Of a stretch of DNA of 12,620 nt, positions 1 to 8,993 are shown in pieces. Origin of the DNA: Euperipatoides rowelli (lineage: Eukaryota > Onychophora > Udeonychophora > Euonychophora > Peripatopsidae); the NCBI GenBank assembly GCA_003024985.2, contig PXIH01S0045429.1; one strand, given 5' to 3'. The notes beneath the pieces are model-generated. The model had not been told where the DNA came from and ran no database searches. It saw only the letters and a list, made by a program, of their open reading frames with translations. A program made the translations under genes and the position numbers. Within the stretch, counting starts at the first letter, position 1. Each line of letters starts with the position of its first letter.

Positions 1-137
1 TGTTGCTAATTTCCATAAAAATAGGTTAAAACATTAATAATTCACTTATTATAAACAAAGTGTCAAACAACTTCAACTTTTTTTTTAAATTCTTATTGAA
101 AGGTGTGTAGGCTACATGTCACGTCCGCAACAAAAGA

Positions 138-728
138 ATGAATGTGAACGAATTTAACTCCTTTACCCCGGTTGAGAATGATGAGGGATCGGAGGAAAAA
201 CACTTTAATTTTTTTTTTTTACAATTCACAAATAGCCTGAGGTCTCTCAATAAAGTGCAACTGACCAAATTCAATATGCATGTCAAATACAATAAATGGC
301 CATGTGACAAACGTTTATATTCATTTACTGACCAACTCAAATTGAGAATGGACGTACCTACAGCTTCGTCAAGCACTTCTGGCAACGTTTGAGATGGGGA
401 TGAACGAAGGCGAAGGCACAAAGGTCATGCAATAAAACTAATGAAATACAAAACGGCCCGAAGAATCAAAAAACTGACTGATGCTTTAAGATCTGAACGG
501 GACGCCAATTACAAACTCACCCAAAATCAATCCAGCACGTTGACAAAGAACCAATCAATTACACAAGAGACACTGCAGTTAAGAACAGCCCAAGTCACCA
601 CAAGCACGCGGGACCCCTCCAAGAAATTGAGGATGGAATCAAGACAAAGACAGCACAAAAAGAAAGACGAACATGGATACAGTAAAAAAGCTGAGTCGAA
701 CAAGGAAAACAGCCATCCGCAAAATTAA
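138..728 (+). pseudogene. BESS-motif protein frame broken by one TGA
   Basis: A single + frame runs from an ATG at 138 to TAA at 726-728 and is interrupted only by TGA at 390-392; the frame is also open upstream to about 111. Residues about 14-45 have an acidic lead-in (NDEGSEEKHF), then F/L-rich heptad-like spacing and SLRSLNKVQLTKF. This fits the BESS motif, a roughly 40-residue protein-interaction module usually at the C-terminus of arthropod MADF-BESS DNA-binding proteins and related transposon proteins. The part after the TGA is hydrophilic and basic (RRRRHK, KYKTARRIKK, many K/Q/S) with no domain I know. No MADF domain is visible, so this would be a last exon, a retrocopy or a relic of a transposon accessory ORF. 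The TGA could come from CGA by CpG decay (inference). The BESS call rests on pattern recognition only. Confidence 0.42.
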
Positions 729-1022
729 AACTTGTTAACACAATACCCAACAAAAATAAAAAAACCCAACAAAACTGCAGAAAAAACAATTTGTAAAAAA
801 AACCCCAAAAAATAAAAAATAAAATTGTTAGTACATTTTAATGCTAACCACGTACTAACTCGTACACGGCACACATCAGTGCCAAGTCAAAAAATTAAAA
901 TTAGACAAATATATACAATCTATTTACAATATATAGGCTACACTTTCTCCTTTCCTATTTCTCACTACATTTATTCACGTAGTTCAGGCTAATATAACCT
1001 GTACATATAGGCACGTACTTAC
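729..1022. other. AT-rich spacer with A-rich tracts
   Basis: Directly after the broken BESS frame is an A-rich stretch with several AATAAA-like hexamers (around 750-830), compatible with a 3' end or polyadenylation region of the + strand frame. One TAGGCTA word lies at 934-940. No coding signal was seen on either strand. Confidence 0.35.
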
Positions 1023-1199
1023 AGTACCCTCCTGTGTCCCGTGACCTTCCTCCTCCTATCCTCACTCCCTACATGATTTCTCTTGCTTTGATTAGGCGCC
1101 AAACCACACATGTTGGCTCTCTTCCACTCCTGAAAATTTCTTTCTGCCTCACTGACTTGAATGGCTAGACTGACACGTTTAATGAAGGGAGGAACACTG
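1023..1199 (-). CDS. candidate internal exon, unknown product
   Basis: On the minus strand a T-rich tract is followed by an AG acceptor at plus 1200-1201, then 177 open bases, then a consensus donor GTAAGT (ACTTAC at plus 1017-1022). The reading frame stops exactly inside the donor, which is what a real exon would look like. The exon is symmetric (phase 2 at both ends). The encoded peptide is charged, contains PPFIKRVSLAIQVSEAERNF near its start and is basic (EDRRRKVTGHRR) at its end. I do not recognise the family. Base composition here is less AT-rich than in the flanks. The main alternative is a chance open frame in a repeat relic. Confidence 0.25.
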
Positions 1200-1515
1200 C
1201 TAAATTCATTTACCATTTCAAAAAAAAAACATAAAGGTGTGAAAAAAAAATAAGTGGTGCAGACATACAAAAAATATAAAAAAACTAAACTCCTGACTCA
1301 TAAAGGGTGTCCATACAAACTAACAAACAATAAATTATAGAATAAACATATTATTCTAGTCAAAAAATTTGCACAACTAATATTGTATCAAGGTATCTTT
1401 ACATCAACAAAAAAAAAAAACAGTTTTTATATAAAAAAAATTTCTCTGGAAATCAAACTTTACACAGGAAAAATTAGGTACAAGGTCAGAATTAGTATAA
1501 AAATTGGAATAAAAA

Positions 1516-1617
1516 TTAAGCAAAAAGGTAGGCTAATTCAAAAATTTGGAAGAGAGTCCGGTATAAGAAAAAATTCACAGAACCGGGTTCAATCGTAAAA
1601 GTCATCGCAGACGCCAT
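1516..1617 (-). CDS. candidate first exon, ATGGCG start
   Basis: The minus strand reads ACAAGATGGCGTCTGCGATG. A good Kozak ATG (1617-1615) overlaps a YY1-like AAGATGGCG element, in a short cluster of CpGs within an otherwise CpG-poor region. The frame encodes MASAMTFTIEPGS and then becomes AT-rich and hydrophobic, ending at TAA (1518-1516). If this is a gene start, coding would leave the genome through a donor such as TCT|GTGAAT just after PGS; that donor is weak. Joining it to the 1023-1199 candidate exon does not keep frame with the obvious sites. The product is not recognised. It may be a genuine promoter-proximal exon or only a CpG-preserved regulatory patch. Confidence 0.25.
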   Translation of the reverse strand: MASAMTFTIEPGSVNFFLYRTLFQIFELAYLFA

Positions 1618-3063
1618 CTTGTTTTGACAGAACAAGAAAAACAATCACACTCTGATTCATTTCCAATAAAAATCAAAAATAAATTTAAATTATGACAAGA
1701 ATAAAAATCAGAGTAAAACAGCTATAAAAAATGCTTTTACAGTGTTGAAGATTCCTAATTCTGGAATGGTACCCAATAAAAAAAATGACAAGTGTACATA
1801 TTGAAACTTGGCAAAAAAAAAAAAAACCCATTAAATTTGAAATATTTACTATTAAAGGACAACTTGAGATTGAAATAATACTTAATTTCTCTACTGAACC
1901 AAATACTTTTACTACTCGAATGAAAAAGAAACTTATCAAGTATAAAGTAATTGAATTGCTTAAAAACATCCTATCTAATCAATGGACTGATTAATTTGCT
2001 CAAAACATGTACACTCAACACATGATAATTTCTATCATTACAACTCCACTCAACCATACTGATTGTCACCAGGTCGTCCTGTACAATTCCCAAATTGACA
2101 GGAGGACCAATAAAAAGAAATTACTAAAATGTGAAAACCTTTCAGATAATCACCAGATCTGAGCAGGATCTATTACAGCTCTGAAATCATTTTCCTGATC
2201 AAGCTCCCTCCCATAACCACAAGGGTGACCAAAAGCAAAAAACAAAAAAAGGAATAATCCCTAAACACATACTCTACACACACTGTTCCATTAAAAACTC
2301 TTAAAAATTTAATTCTACATTTGGTTCAGCAAAAAAAATTTGACTAAAATAAAATAAAAAAAATAAACATGATCACACGGCTAGTACCGTGTAAAAACAA
2401 ATTTTAAAATAAAGATTGAGAAAAAAAACTTTTATAAAACTTGACGATATGTCAAAAATCAACTTGAACTCTGCATATCACACAATGACAGCCGAAATGA
2501 AAAAAAAAGACTTGTGTTGCTTTAATTAATACATATCTTGTTCCAAAGATGACATTTTTTGTCTCATTTGTCGTATACTAAAACTTTTATTAAGCAGGCC
2601 AATACCGTCTTTAATGGCATACTATGGAAAACAAAATTGATTCATATAGGGAAGAAAACGCTACAATGATCTATTTCTAAGGGGGGGGGGGATGGGATTA
2701 CATGAGTTGTACTAGCTAATGCTTGGGTACCGTTTAATAGGTTTTTGCAGGTGCTTAATGTTTTGGAAGAGGTAGAGCCAACGGATAGCCTACTCCACCA
2801 CCAATTTTGCAGAAGTTTTTTTTTTTTTATAGTTTGTAGTAAGCCTTTAGGGAGGTTGTTGACACTTATAATGTGGATAATGTTTGTAAATTTTCATATA
2901 TGGGATATATAGAGATATTGTGTTGAGGAACTTTATTCCATAGCCAATGTCTAGGTTATTGCCTTTTGTATTAAAAATTTTGAAATGTATTAATATTGCT
3001 CCGAGTTTACTGGATTTTACATATGTTACTACAGTATATGATGACAACTTTACTAATTATAGG
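1618..3063. other. AT-rich non-coding stretch with short open frames and a G tract
   Basis: No recognisable gene. Between about 1685 and 1994 two + frames on either side of an A14 run read as plausible K/I/N-rich peptides (one ends IKYKVIELLKNILSNQWTD). They might be a single frameshifted relic, but I cannot name a family. An 11-G run lies at 2681-2691 and a TAGCCTA word at 2786-2792. Part of 2850-3060 may be the degraded upstream part of the LINE end described next, but no convincing protein motif was found there. Confidence 0.3.
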
Positions 3064-3348
3064 ATGGCACCGAAATATAATTTGAACGTGCCAACTGCCA
3101 ACGCAATGTGTTTTTTGTAATGGGATTATGGGACAGATGAGATGTTTCATCTGTTATTTTTTTTTGCGATTTACTCTAATTATTTTTGTCATTTATAAGA
3201 TAGGCTACATGAAAATACAGGTTATAATCTTCGCAATTTGGATGTGATGTCAATAATGGTTAATGTTATTCAGTGTAAGGATTTTTCATGGTTTATACTT
3301 TTTTCAGTAGGCCTATATATAGGCTACTGTATGGAAAATAAAGAATGA
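3064..3348 (+). pseudogene. non-LTR retrotransposon C-terminal end, frameshifted
   Basis: Three + frames read in turn give the C-terminal signature of a LINE-type polyprotein. KYNLNVPTANAMC (from 3064) fits the GRYxxIPxxxRxC region. CVFCNGIMG (3107 onward) supplies a Cys-x2-Cys knuckle. A shifted frame gives DEMFHLLFFC, the usual DExHxLxxC half. A further frame (about 3210-3348) has LRNLDVMSIMVNVIQCKDFSWF and ends ENKE before a TGA. The order and spacing match a zinc-knuckle tail seen in many invertebrate non-LTR elements (established pattern). At least two frameshifts show that it is dead. The upstream catalytic part was not found. A TAGGCCTA and a TAGGCTA word sit inside it (3308-3326). Confidence 0.5.
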
Positions 3349-3641
3349 GAAAGTTTTTAACAATGTGTATTTGAGGCCTTGGCCATATTTTATTTTTCAG
3401 GTCCTGGTCTGTCATGAAAGGGACACTACTTGATTGAAATTTTTAAATATTTATTAAAAAAAAAGGTTAAATAATGGAATGCAAAGGTTTATGCAAAGTG
3501 TTATGGGTTTGTAATCCTGTATGTTTTTTTTCTTGTTTTGGTGTGCACATTTTTTTTTCTGGACTTTAATGCAAAAGATGATGTAGGCTATTTTTTTTTC
3601 TTGATGAATAATAAAAGATTTTATGGGTAACTCCTCCTACA

Positions 3642-3665
3642 CCCCCCCCCCCCCAAAAAAAAAAA
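3642..3665. repeat. C13-A11 homopolymer pair
   Basis: Thirteen Cs (3642-3654) run directly into eleven As (3655-3665). Similar G or C runs lie at 2681-2691 (G11) and 4783-4793 (C11). These lengths are prone to sequencing and assembly error, so exact counts should not be trusted. Confidence 0.9.
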
Positions 3666-3859
3666 GCAGTCTTGGCGCACCAAGTTATAGAACTTTAAAG
3701 ATTTTGCCAATCAGCAAAATTTGCCTATTCGAATTTAAATAATTTTGTCCAACAGTAGGCTATGCCACCCAAAAAAGTGCATTTATAGAAACTACAAGAC
3801 CAATACAATATATTTTAATAATTAAATTGATGGCCTACTCATGACACAAGAAGTTATGA

Positions 3860-3926
3860 GACATCAAACTTGTCAAACTTTAAGGTGATAAGCCTAACAC
3901 AGTCTGAACCACTGTGCCATGAATGT
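3860..3926 (-). mobile_element. decayed tRNA-derived SINE head
   Basis: On the minus strand TGGCACAGTGG (plus 3919-3909) matches the pol III A-box consensus TRGCNNAGYNG. Forty-nine bases downstream AGTTTGATGTC (plus 3870-3860) resembles a mutated B box (GGTTCGATTCC). This spacing is that of a tRNA-like promoter, and the GTGGTTCAGACTG continuation is typical of SINE heads. No cloverleaf can be folded convincingly, so it is not a working tRNA gene. The 3' end of the element was not found. Confidence 0.4.
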
Positions 3927-4054
3927 GCCACAATAACAACACCATAGCTACTATCAGTACTGTGCATTCTGCAAAGAATCCAGATGGCACAAGGATTACC
4001 ATGCTGCTGGAGTTTGAATATATTTTGGTTAGTATTTTTGATAGCATGATCTGC

Positions 4055-4175
4055 TGAACTTTGACCTAGCCGTGTCCAAAATTATTAGGAGTATAAACAA
4101 AATAATTTGGTATCTAATGTCTACATATCAAGGAACATTCCCATCAAGTTTAATCAAAATCCAAGACATCAACTA
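4055..4175 (+). repeat. dispersed-repeat-like TTTGACCT...CAAGTTT module
   Basis: The stretch contains ACTTTGACCTAGCC, GTCCAAAATTATTAGGAGTA and CCATCAAGTTTAATCAAAATCC in this order. From memory this arrangement (TTTGACCT, then CCAAAAT, then an AAGTTTGATCAAAATCC-like end) is shared by an abundant interspersed repeat in aquatic invertebrates. No terminal repeats or duplications were found here, so limits are approximate and the family is unnamed. Confidence 0.25.
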
Positions 4176-5822
4176 TCATGCCTGTCTGGGTCTTAAAAAA
4201 ATGACTCAAAATGATTTATCAGTGTTACTATTTGGATTGTAGCCTAAGTTATGTCTCAAATGCTGAAAATTTAATATAGTGTGGAATATAATGGCATTGG
4301 TGTAAAATATTGTGATCAAGGTCTTGTATTATTCTTTCCTTGTATTTTGAATATGTTTTGAAATTGTAAAAGAAATTATTTAAACAATGTTCAAATAAAT
4401 AATAAGAATAAACCAATATTATTGTCTTGGGCCAATTAACATCCAAGTTTCACAAACTAATTAAATTTAAAAAAAAAAAAAAAAAAAATCCTCTAAATCT
4501 GTGCAAGAATACAGTAGGTAAATAACTAATTGCAATGACTCTAGTAAACCTACTAGTTAATCATTTAGTCTTAAAATTTATCAGCAATGACTTTTGTGTT
4601 GCGTTATACTGTATTAGTGACTATTATAGTGTTCAGTTATTAGCAGTCTCCCTCGTCCAGATTTGTTTATTTCTTTTACATTTTTAATTTAAAAACTAAA
4701 AAAACAAAACAAAAAAAAAACAGTTGCTTGTAAAGTTCTTATAATCGCGGAAATTTTGCAAAGAGAGTGCACCAAATCCATACCCCCCCCCCCTCCTCCA
4801 AACAGATCTGTAGACTAACCATTAGTTTGCTAGCCATCCCCAGACTCTAATCATTAATGAACATTCATTGGTTGTTAAAATTGTCCTTGGGTCAAAGAAA
4901 ATATTTAACTTAACTACAGTATACAGTATGTATGCAGTATCTAAATGAGTATAGAAAAGCTCATTTTATTTGAATGGTATGATTGATTTAAAACTAAGAG
5001 TATAACTTTAATTATTCGTGGAACCGCCCTAGCTGTCGCCGACTCATTAGTATGTAAGGATTGAATTTTGCTAAGTCGCAAATACAGTAAATATAATCTA
5101 CTGTACATTGCATTTATTAGCATTGCAAAGAAAATAAATAAATTACAACTTAATAAAAAAAAAAAAATCTGTCTTATAGCTTGAGTAAATAAATCAAAAT
5201 GAATGAATGAACCATTGCATCTGCAAATATTTACAGTAACTGATACAATAGTAATACTATAGATTAAGAATTGAGATATAGTACAAGATACAGTATATCT
5301 TAAAAAAATAATAGCAAAGAATTTAAAACTCATAAAATCAATAATAAATAAGGCTTTATGTCAAATGCTAATTAATATTAATCTTGTATAAAACGGATGG
5401 ATAAATTATAATTAATGAATAAGCTACTGTGAATTTTTTTAACGACTTAAATTAGTTTTAATTTTTTTAAATATTTATATTTGATCCTAAACGAGAAATA
5501 TTTTAATAATAGAAGAATCGGGAATAAGACACAAGTATTATAATAGATCATTCAAAATTGTTTTTTTTTTTTTTTTTTTTAAATATAGGCTACCGAATAT
5601 AACAATGTCTAGAAGGAGAGAAAAAAATAGCAAGTATTTTTTTTACGGAGTTTCAAAAGATACTGCATTTCAATAATGATAAATCTACCTGCTCCCGGCT
5701 CCATTTAAAACACCTCACCATTGTTTGATTAGAGAATCCAAAGATCATTGCCTTATGCAAGTCGCCAATAAAATATGTAACGAAAATAACAATAAAAGTA
5801 ACTTTAAAAATAGCATACTGAC
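4176..5822. other. AT-rich intergenic region with poly(A)/poly(T) runs
   Basis: No gene could be supported. An uninterrupted A20 run lies at 4469-4488 and a T20 run at 5561-5580; either could be the tail of an old retroposed copy. TACAGTA/TACTGTA words cluster between about 4510 and 5295. A 130-codon minus-strand frame (4941-5333) is open but hydrophobic, with no known domain and no supporting splice or start context, so it is not annotated as a gene. Confidence 0.4.
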
Positions 5823-5895
5823 CTATGTTTGGATCGTAAGGACTGTTTTCTTTCTTCATGAATATAAAAATATCCCCTAAAGGCTCACAACAATG
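5823..5895 (-). CDS. candidate first coding exon of a divergent gene
   Basis: Minus-strand reading starts at ATG 5859-5857 and gives MKKENSPYDPNI. It then meets a near-consensus donor, CATAG|GTCAGT (ACTGAC at plus 5817-5822), leaving phase 1. The frame is open upstream as far as a TAG at 5898-5896, so the region is either a 5' UTR plus first coding exon or an internal exon bounded by the TTTATTTTAG acceptor. Its position 358 bases from the HDAC1 ATG, on the opposite strand, suggests a head-to-head gene pair. A short upstream ATG lies just before. The product is not recognised, and no second exon was found at lower coordinates. Confidence 0.35.
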
Positions 5896-5898
5896 CTA

Positions 5899-6217
5899 AA
5901 ATAAAGCATAAAATTAACAAGGAACTGAATGTACCACACTGACAATCTGTGATCGGAAGTCACATGATAAGACTTTTAGAAAAACTTTGTAAATGATTCG
6001 TTAAAAATAAAACCACAAAATATACTATAAAATGAAAAAAAAAAAAACTATTATTCTAATTTGACAAATAATATACAGTAATTTAATGTAATATTTCCGA
6101 ATAAACTTAACTACAATACACCTGAATAAAATTATGCATTTTTATTTTCAAAATTACTCCGAGAAAAAAATGCCGTCATGATTAACATAAGTTATTCCCC
6201 AGTTTACGGCCGTCATC
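5899..6217. promoter_or_regulatory. putative bidirectional promoter upstream of HDAC1
   Basis: This interval separates the HDAC1 ATG from the candidate divergent exon. It holds an ETS/GABP-like CGGAAGT (5954-5960), an overlapping M-box-like E-box TCACATGA (5960-5967), and two copies of GCCGTCAT (6172-6179 and 6209-6216) that contain the CRE half-site TGACG on the minus strand. The second copy abuts the HDAC1 start. ETS sites and CRE half-sites are common in TATA-less housekeeping promoters. No confident TATA box or initiator could be placed, so the start sites are unknown. Confidence 0.4.
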
Positions 6218-6269
6218 ATGGCAGCTGCTACCACTCATAGTAAGAAGCGAGTTTGTTATTACTATGACG
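6218..6269 (+). CDS. HDAC1: histone deacetylase 1 / Rpd3, first coding exon (partial)
   Basis: ATG at 6218 opens MAAATTHSKKRVCYYYD followed by a split codon (G|), and the exon ends at a GTAAGA donor (6270-6275). HSKKRVCYYYD is the N-terminal signature of class I histone deacetylases of the Rpd3/HDAC1/2 type and equals the fly Rpd3 sequence over this run. The family removes acetyl groups from histone lysines in the nucleus with a zinc-dependent active site, in Sin3, NuRD and CoREST complexes. Only about 17 of roughly 450-500 residues lie here; the catalytic domain follows in exons beyond the window. The first intron falls just after CYYYD, where HDAC1/2 genes also appear to be interrupted (from memory). 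The start is supported by ATGGC context and by N-terminal length close to relatives. Nothing resembling exon 2 (GNYYYGQGHPMKPHRIR) is present downstream. Confidence 0.85.
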
Positions 6270-7663
6270 GTAAGATTTGTGTTTGTTATTTTAGAATTAC
6301 TGTGCATATTATCATTTTGAGTCCGATCTTTAATTTTTAAAACTCGGATGCTTTTATTTTGTATTTTTCGTGTTAGAAACAAAAACTTCTCGACCCATGG
6401 TGCGCTAGCGTCTGACAAGAACGAACAAAGCCGTGTACTCCCACGTTTCTACGAAAATATGAATGGGCTTCCTTAGAATATCATTCATGAATTATTAATA
6501 ACGTTCTATGTTATAATATTTAATATGCTGTATTAACTGTATATACTGTATTTAGTTATTCGTTCAGAATGCAATCAATACACCTTGTAATGTTTATACT
6601 CTAGAATTATTTTGCAGTTTTCTCTCTTTTTTTTTCCTTTGTAAATTGCCGTTAGTATTTATAAACATGTTTATTTTACTTTTATTTATTTGTTTTGACT
6701 AAGTAGCCGGTGGTATATTTATTTTATTTTTTTTGTTATCGAAATAAATTTATAATTTTTTAAAGATAACTTAAAATGTACAAGTAGCTTAAATCATATT
6801 TTTTAAGATCACGAAACTTTATGTGCATGTAAGAAATTTCTAAGGAAGCCTAAACTTGCTAGAATTTGAATTCTGGTGGAGTTATTTTTCCCAATGTAAT
6901 GTTTTTCGAGGGAAATAAGTTTCGGCTCGATATTTACAAAAAATATTTTGTAAAATGTACACCAATTGAGCAAAGGAAATAGAATTCTTATAAATACCAG
7001 TCTTTGAAATTAACAAATCGTCAGGATAATATTCTGTTTAAATTGACAAACAAGGATAACATGTTTGTTCCATGTTTTTCAAAAGCTGATTTTAATGAAG
7101 TTTAGGCTTGCAGTTTGGTGAAATAAAATGGAGTGAAGTTCTTAACCAAAAATTAACCAAAAATGTGGCAGATTTCTAAAACTGTTTTAGAAACATTTGA
7201 TCAATTTGTATTCCAATTAAGAAATTTAAATAATAAATCACAGTTACTTACTAAAGAAGTTAAAGCAAAATTTAATAGAAAGTAGCCACAATATATTGTA
7301 TATAAAAAAAGTACAGGTTAACAAAATAGAAAATAAAATACAGTACCATATCTTTCATATTAAACTCATGCAATGGTTTTTATACAAAGGTCTTGGAAGC
7401 GCATTTGGTGAGCTTTTTTATAGGCTATATAGGTAAATAAAGATTTTTTTTAATATACAAATTAATGACAAGCCTTAATTAGACTTTATTCAACAAACCA
7501 AAAACAAATTACACAAATCATTCATATTCTAACAATTGAAAAATTGATCCAAACAACATCTCGGACAATTTCCCCCAAATAATTCTATAGTCTCTGATAA
7601 TGAATTATTGAATTCTATGATTTACGTTATGAATTTATCCAGATCTTTGCAATGTAGCCTATT

Positions 7664-7967
7664 GATATCGTTATATTGGGAGATTTTAATCTGCCTAATA
7701 TAGCCTACAATAGATTGGAACACTGCCACAAATTGTTATAAGAGTCCTAGTTTTGGATATGATTTTTTTGAGTTCGTCAATGATAATCTGATGTCTCAGC
7801 ATATCAATTTTGACACAAGAGTGATAGGTCTGTCCAGCTTTCTATTAGATCTTATTTTATCACAAAATATTGATAGTATAAAAAATACAGCCATATTGAA
7901 TATATTGGGAAAAAGTGACCATTGCATAATCTCTTTTGAAATTGAATTAAAAATATCAAAAATTTAA
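7664..7967 (+). pseudogene. LINE AP-endonuclease domain, C-terminal half
   Basis: The frame from 7664 gives DIVILGDFNLPNI, whose GDFN (7679-7690) is a conserved active-site block of APE-type endonucleases that nick target DNA for reverse transcription. After a one-base frameshift, the frame from about 7743 gives GYDFFEFVNDN, LLDLILSQN and LGKSDHCIISFEI; SDH is the conserved catalytic histidine block near the domain end. It stops at TAA 7965-7967. The N-terminal half of the domain is missing or unrecognisable. TAGCCTA words lie at 7655-7661 and 7701-7707. Confidence 0.75.
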
Positions 7968-8650
7968 TATTATTTATTATGATCACAAAAATGCTGATGA
8001 AAATGCCATAAAAATAGCATTTCAGGATTTAATTAGTGATATTTACTTCCTTTTTCGAAATGAGTTTAATATGTCTTACGGTACACAAGCATTATGAATA
8101 TAGTGTCAATCATTGAGAAATATAGGCTACACCTAAGAAATCAGTATATTATGTTGATAATCAGAAGAGGAAACCACAGTGGATTGATAGAAATATAATA
8201 CAGTATCTTCTATAAAAAGTAAAAATAAAGCGTTGAAGAACCCGATGAAATCAAGAAGTGATGATAATCTGTTGGATTTCAAAAGAATAAGAAATCAATT
8301 AAATAATCAAATCAGAAATGCTCGTGGTCTTATGATGCTGATTTAATTGTATGATCCACCAAGAATCATAATATTTTATTCTCTTATCTAAAGAGCAACA
8401 AGAACCCTGACTAAATATAATTCAAGATGGAAATGATTTATTAGAAGATACCTCAAAAATAAGTAAAAGTTTAGATTATACTTTACTAGATTTAATAAGG
8501 TTACACCTTTCAATCAAGTATCTTTTACTGCTGATGGTGATGAATTGGCATGCTCTGATGAGCCAATCGATACTTGTGAGATCTATCGGATTATTAGTGC
8601 TCTCTGTGATTCTTTCTCAGCTGGTGATGGAATTGCAAATTATTTAAGTA

Positions 8651-8658
8651 CTATAGAC
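8651..8658. repeat. hAT target-site duplication, left copy
   Basis: CTATAGAC directly precedes the element's CAGGGG end. An identical copy follows the right end (8986-8993). Eight bases is the diagnostic length for hAT insertions. Confidence 0.9.
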
Positions 8659-8985
8659 CAGGGGTACCCAACCTTTTTACATGTGAGGACCAGTTTTTTT
8701 AACTACATATAAGTTGCGGACCACCAGCTCACACACACACAAATAGATATTATTATTTGATGAGCTTTTTTTTTTTTTTTGGGGGGTGGGGGTGGGGTAG
8801 TAGCACCAGCTTATATCACATTATTGTTTTGGAAAGAATATGCCTTTGTTCAATTACACTGGTTATTGATTAGTTGCCAAACTAAAAATGTAGGATTTTT
8901 TTTTAATTGATAAAACAGCCAGGGACCACCTGAAAATGTTCCAGGGACCACATGTGGTCCATGGACCACAGGTTGGGAACCACTG
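8659..8985 (+). mobile_element. non-autonomous hAT (Charlie/MER1-like) element, 327 bp
   Basis: The left end CAGGGGTACCCAACCT and the inverted right end CAGTGGTTCCCAACCT match at 14 of 16 positions, have the hAT-type CAG-GGT core and are flanked by perfect 8-bp duplications. GGACCAC words recur near both ends (8717, 8923, 8945, 8963), as expected of transposase-binding subterminal repeats. The interior has no transposase; it contains a CA microsatellite (about 8730-8741) and a T15-G6 run (8766-8786), so it needed a transposase in trans. It interrupts the LINE reverse transcriptase in the fingers region. Removing the element plus one duplication restores the LINE frame, which shows that the hAT arrived after the LINE. 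Confidence 0.92.
8945..8970. repeat. two overlapping perfect palindromes in the hAT end
   Basis: GGACCACATGTGGTCC (8945-8960) and TGTGGTCCATGGACCACA (8953-8970) are each perfect palindromes sharing eight bases. The stretch is therefore three alternating copies of GGACCACA. It lies just inside the right terminal repeat and is a likely transposase-binding or strong cruciform site. Confidence 0.85.
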
Positions 8986-8993
8986 CTATAGAC
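8986..8993. repeat. hAT target-site duplication, right copy
   Basis: CTATAGAC follows the CACTG end of the element and is identical to the left copy. The LINE frame continues at 8994. Confidence 0.9.

Noticed and set aside
119-421. 100-codon minus-strand frame
   Set aside because: It lies antisense to the BESS-like frame; its C/L/S-rich peptide mirrors that frame and has no domain of its own.
1586-1594. GGTTCAATC resembling a tRNA B box on the + strand
   Set aside because: No A box at the right distance and no T-stem pairing; it also lies inside the minus-strand ATGGCG candidate.
4941-5333. 130-codon open frame on the minus strand
   Set aside because: Hydrophobic, AT-driven sequence with no recognised motif, no good start context, and interspersed TACAGTA words. 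Length alone is weak evidence next to T-rich tracts.
6182-6418. 78-codon minus-strand frame
   Set aside because: It overlaps the HDAC1 first exon and its intron start on the opposite strand; the composition is explained by that and the peptide has no motif.
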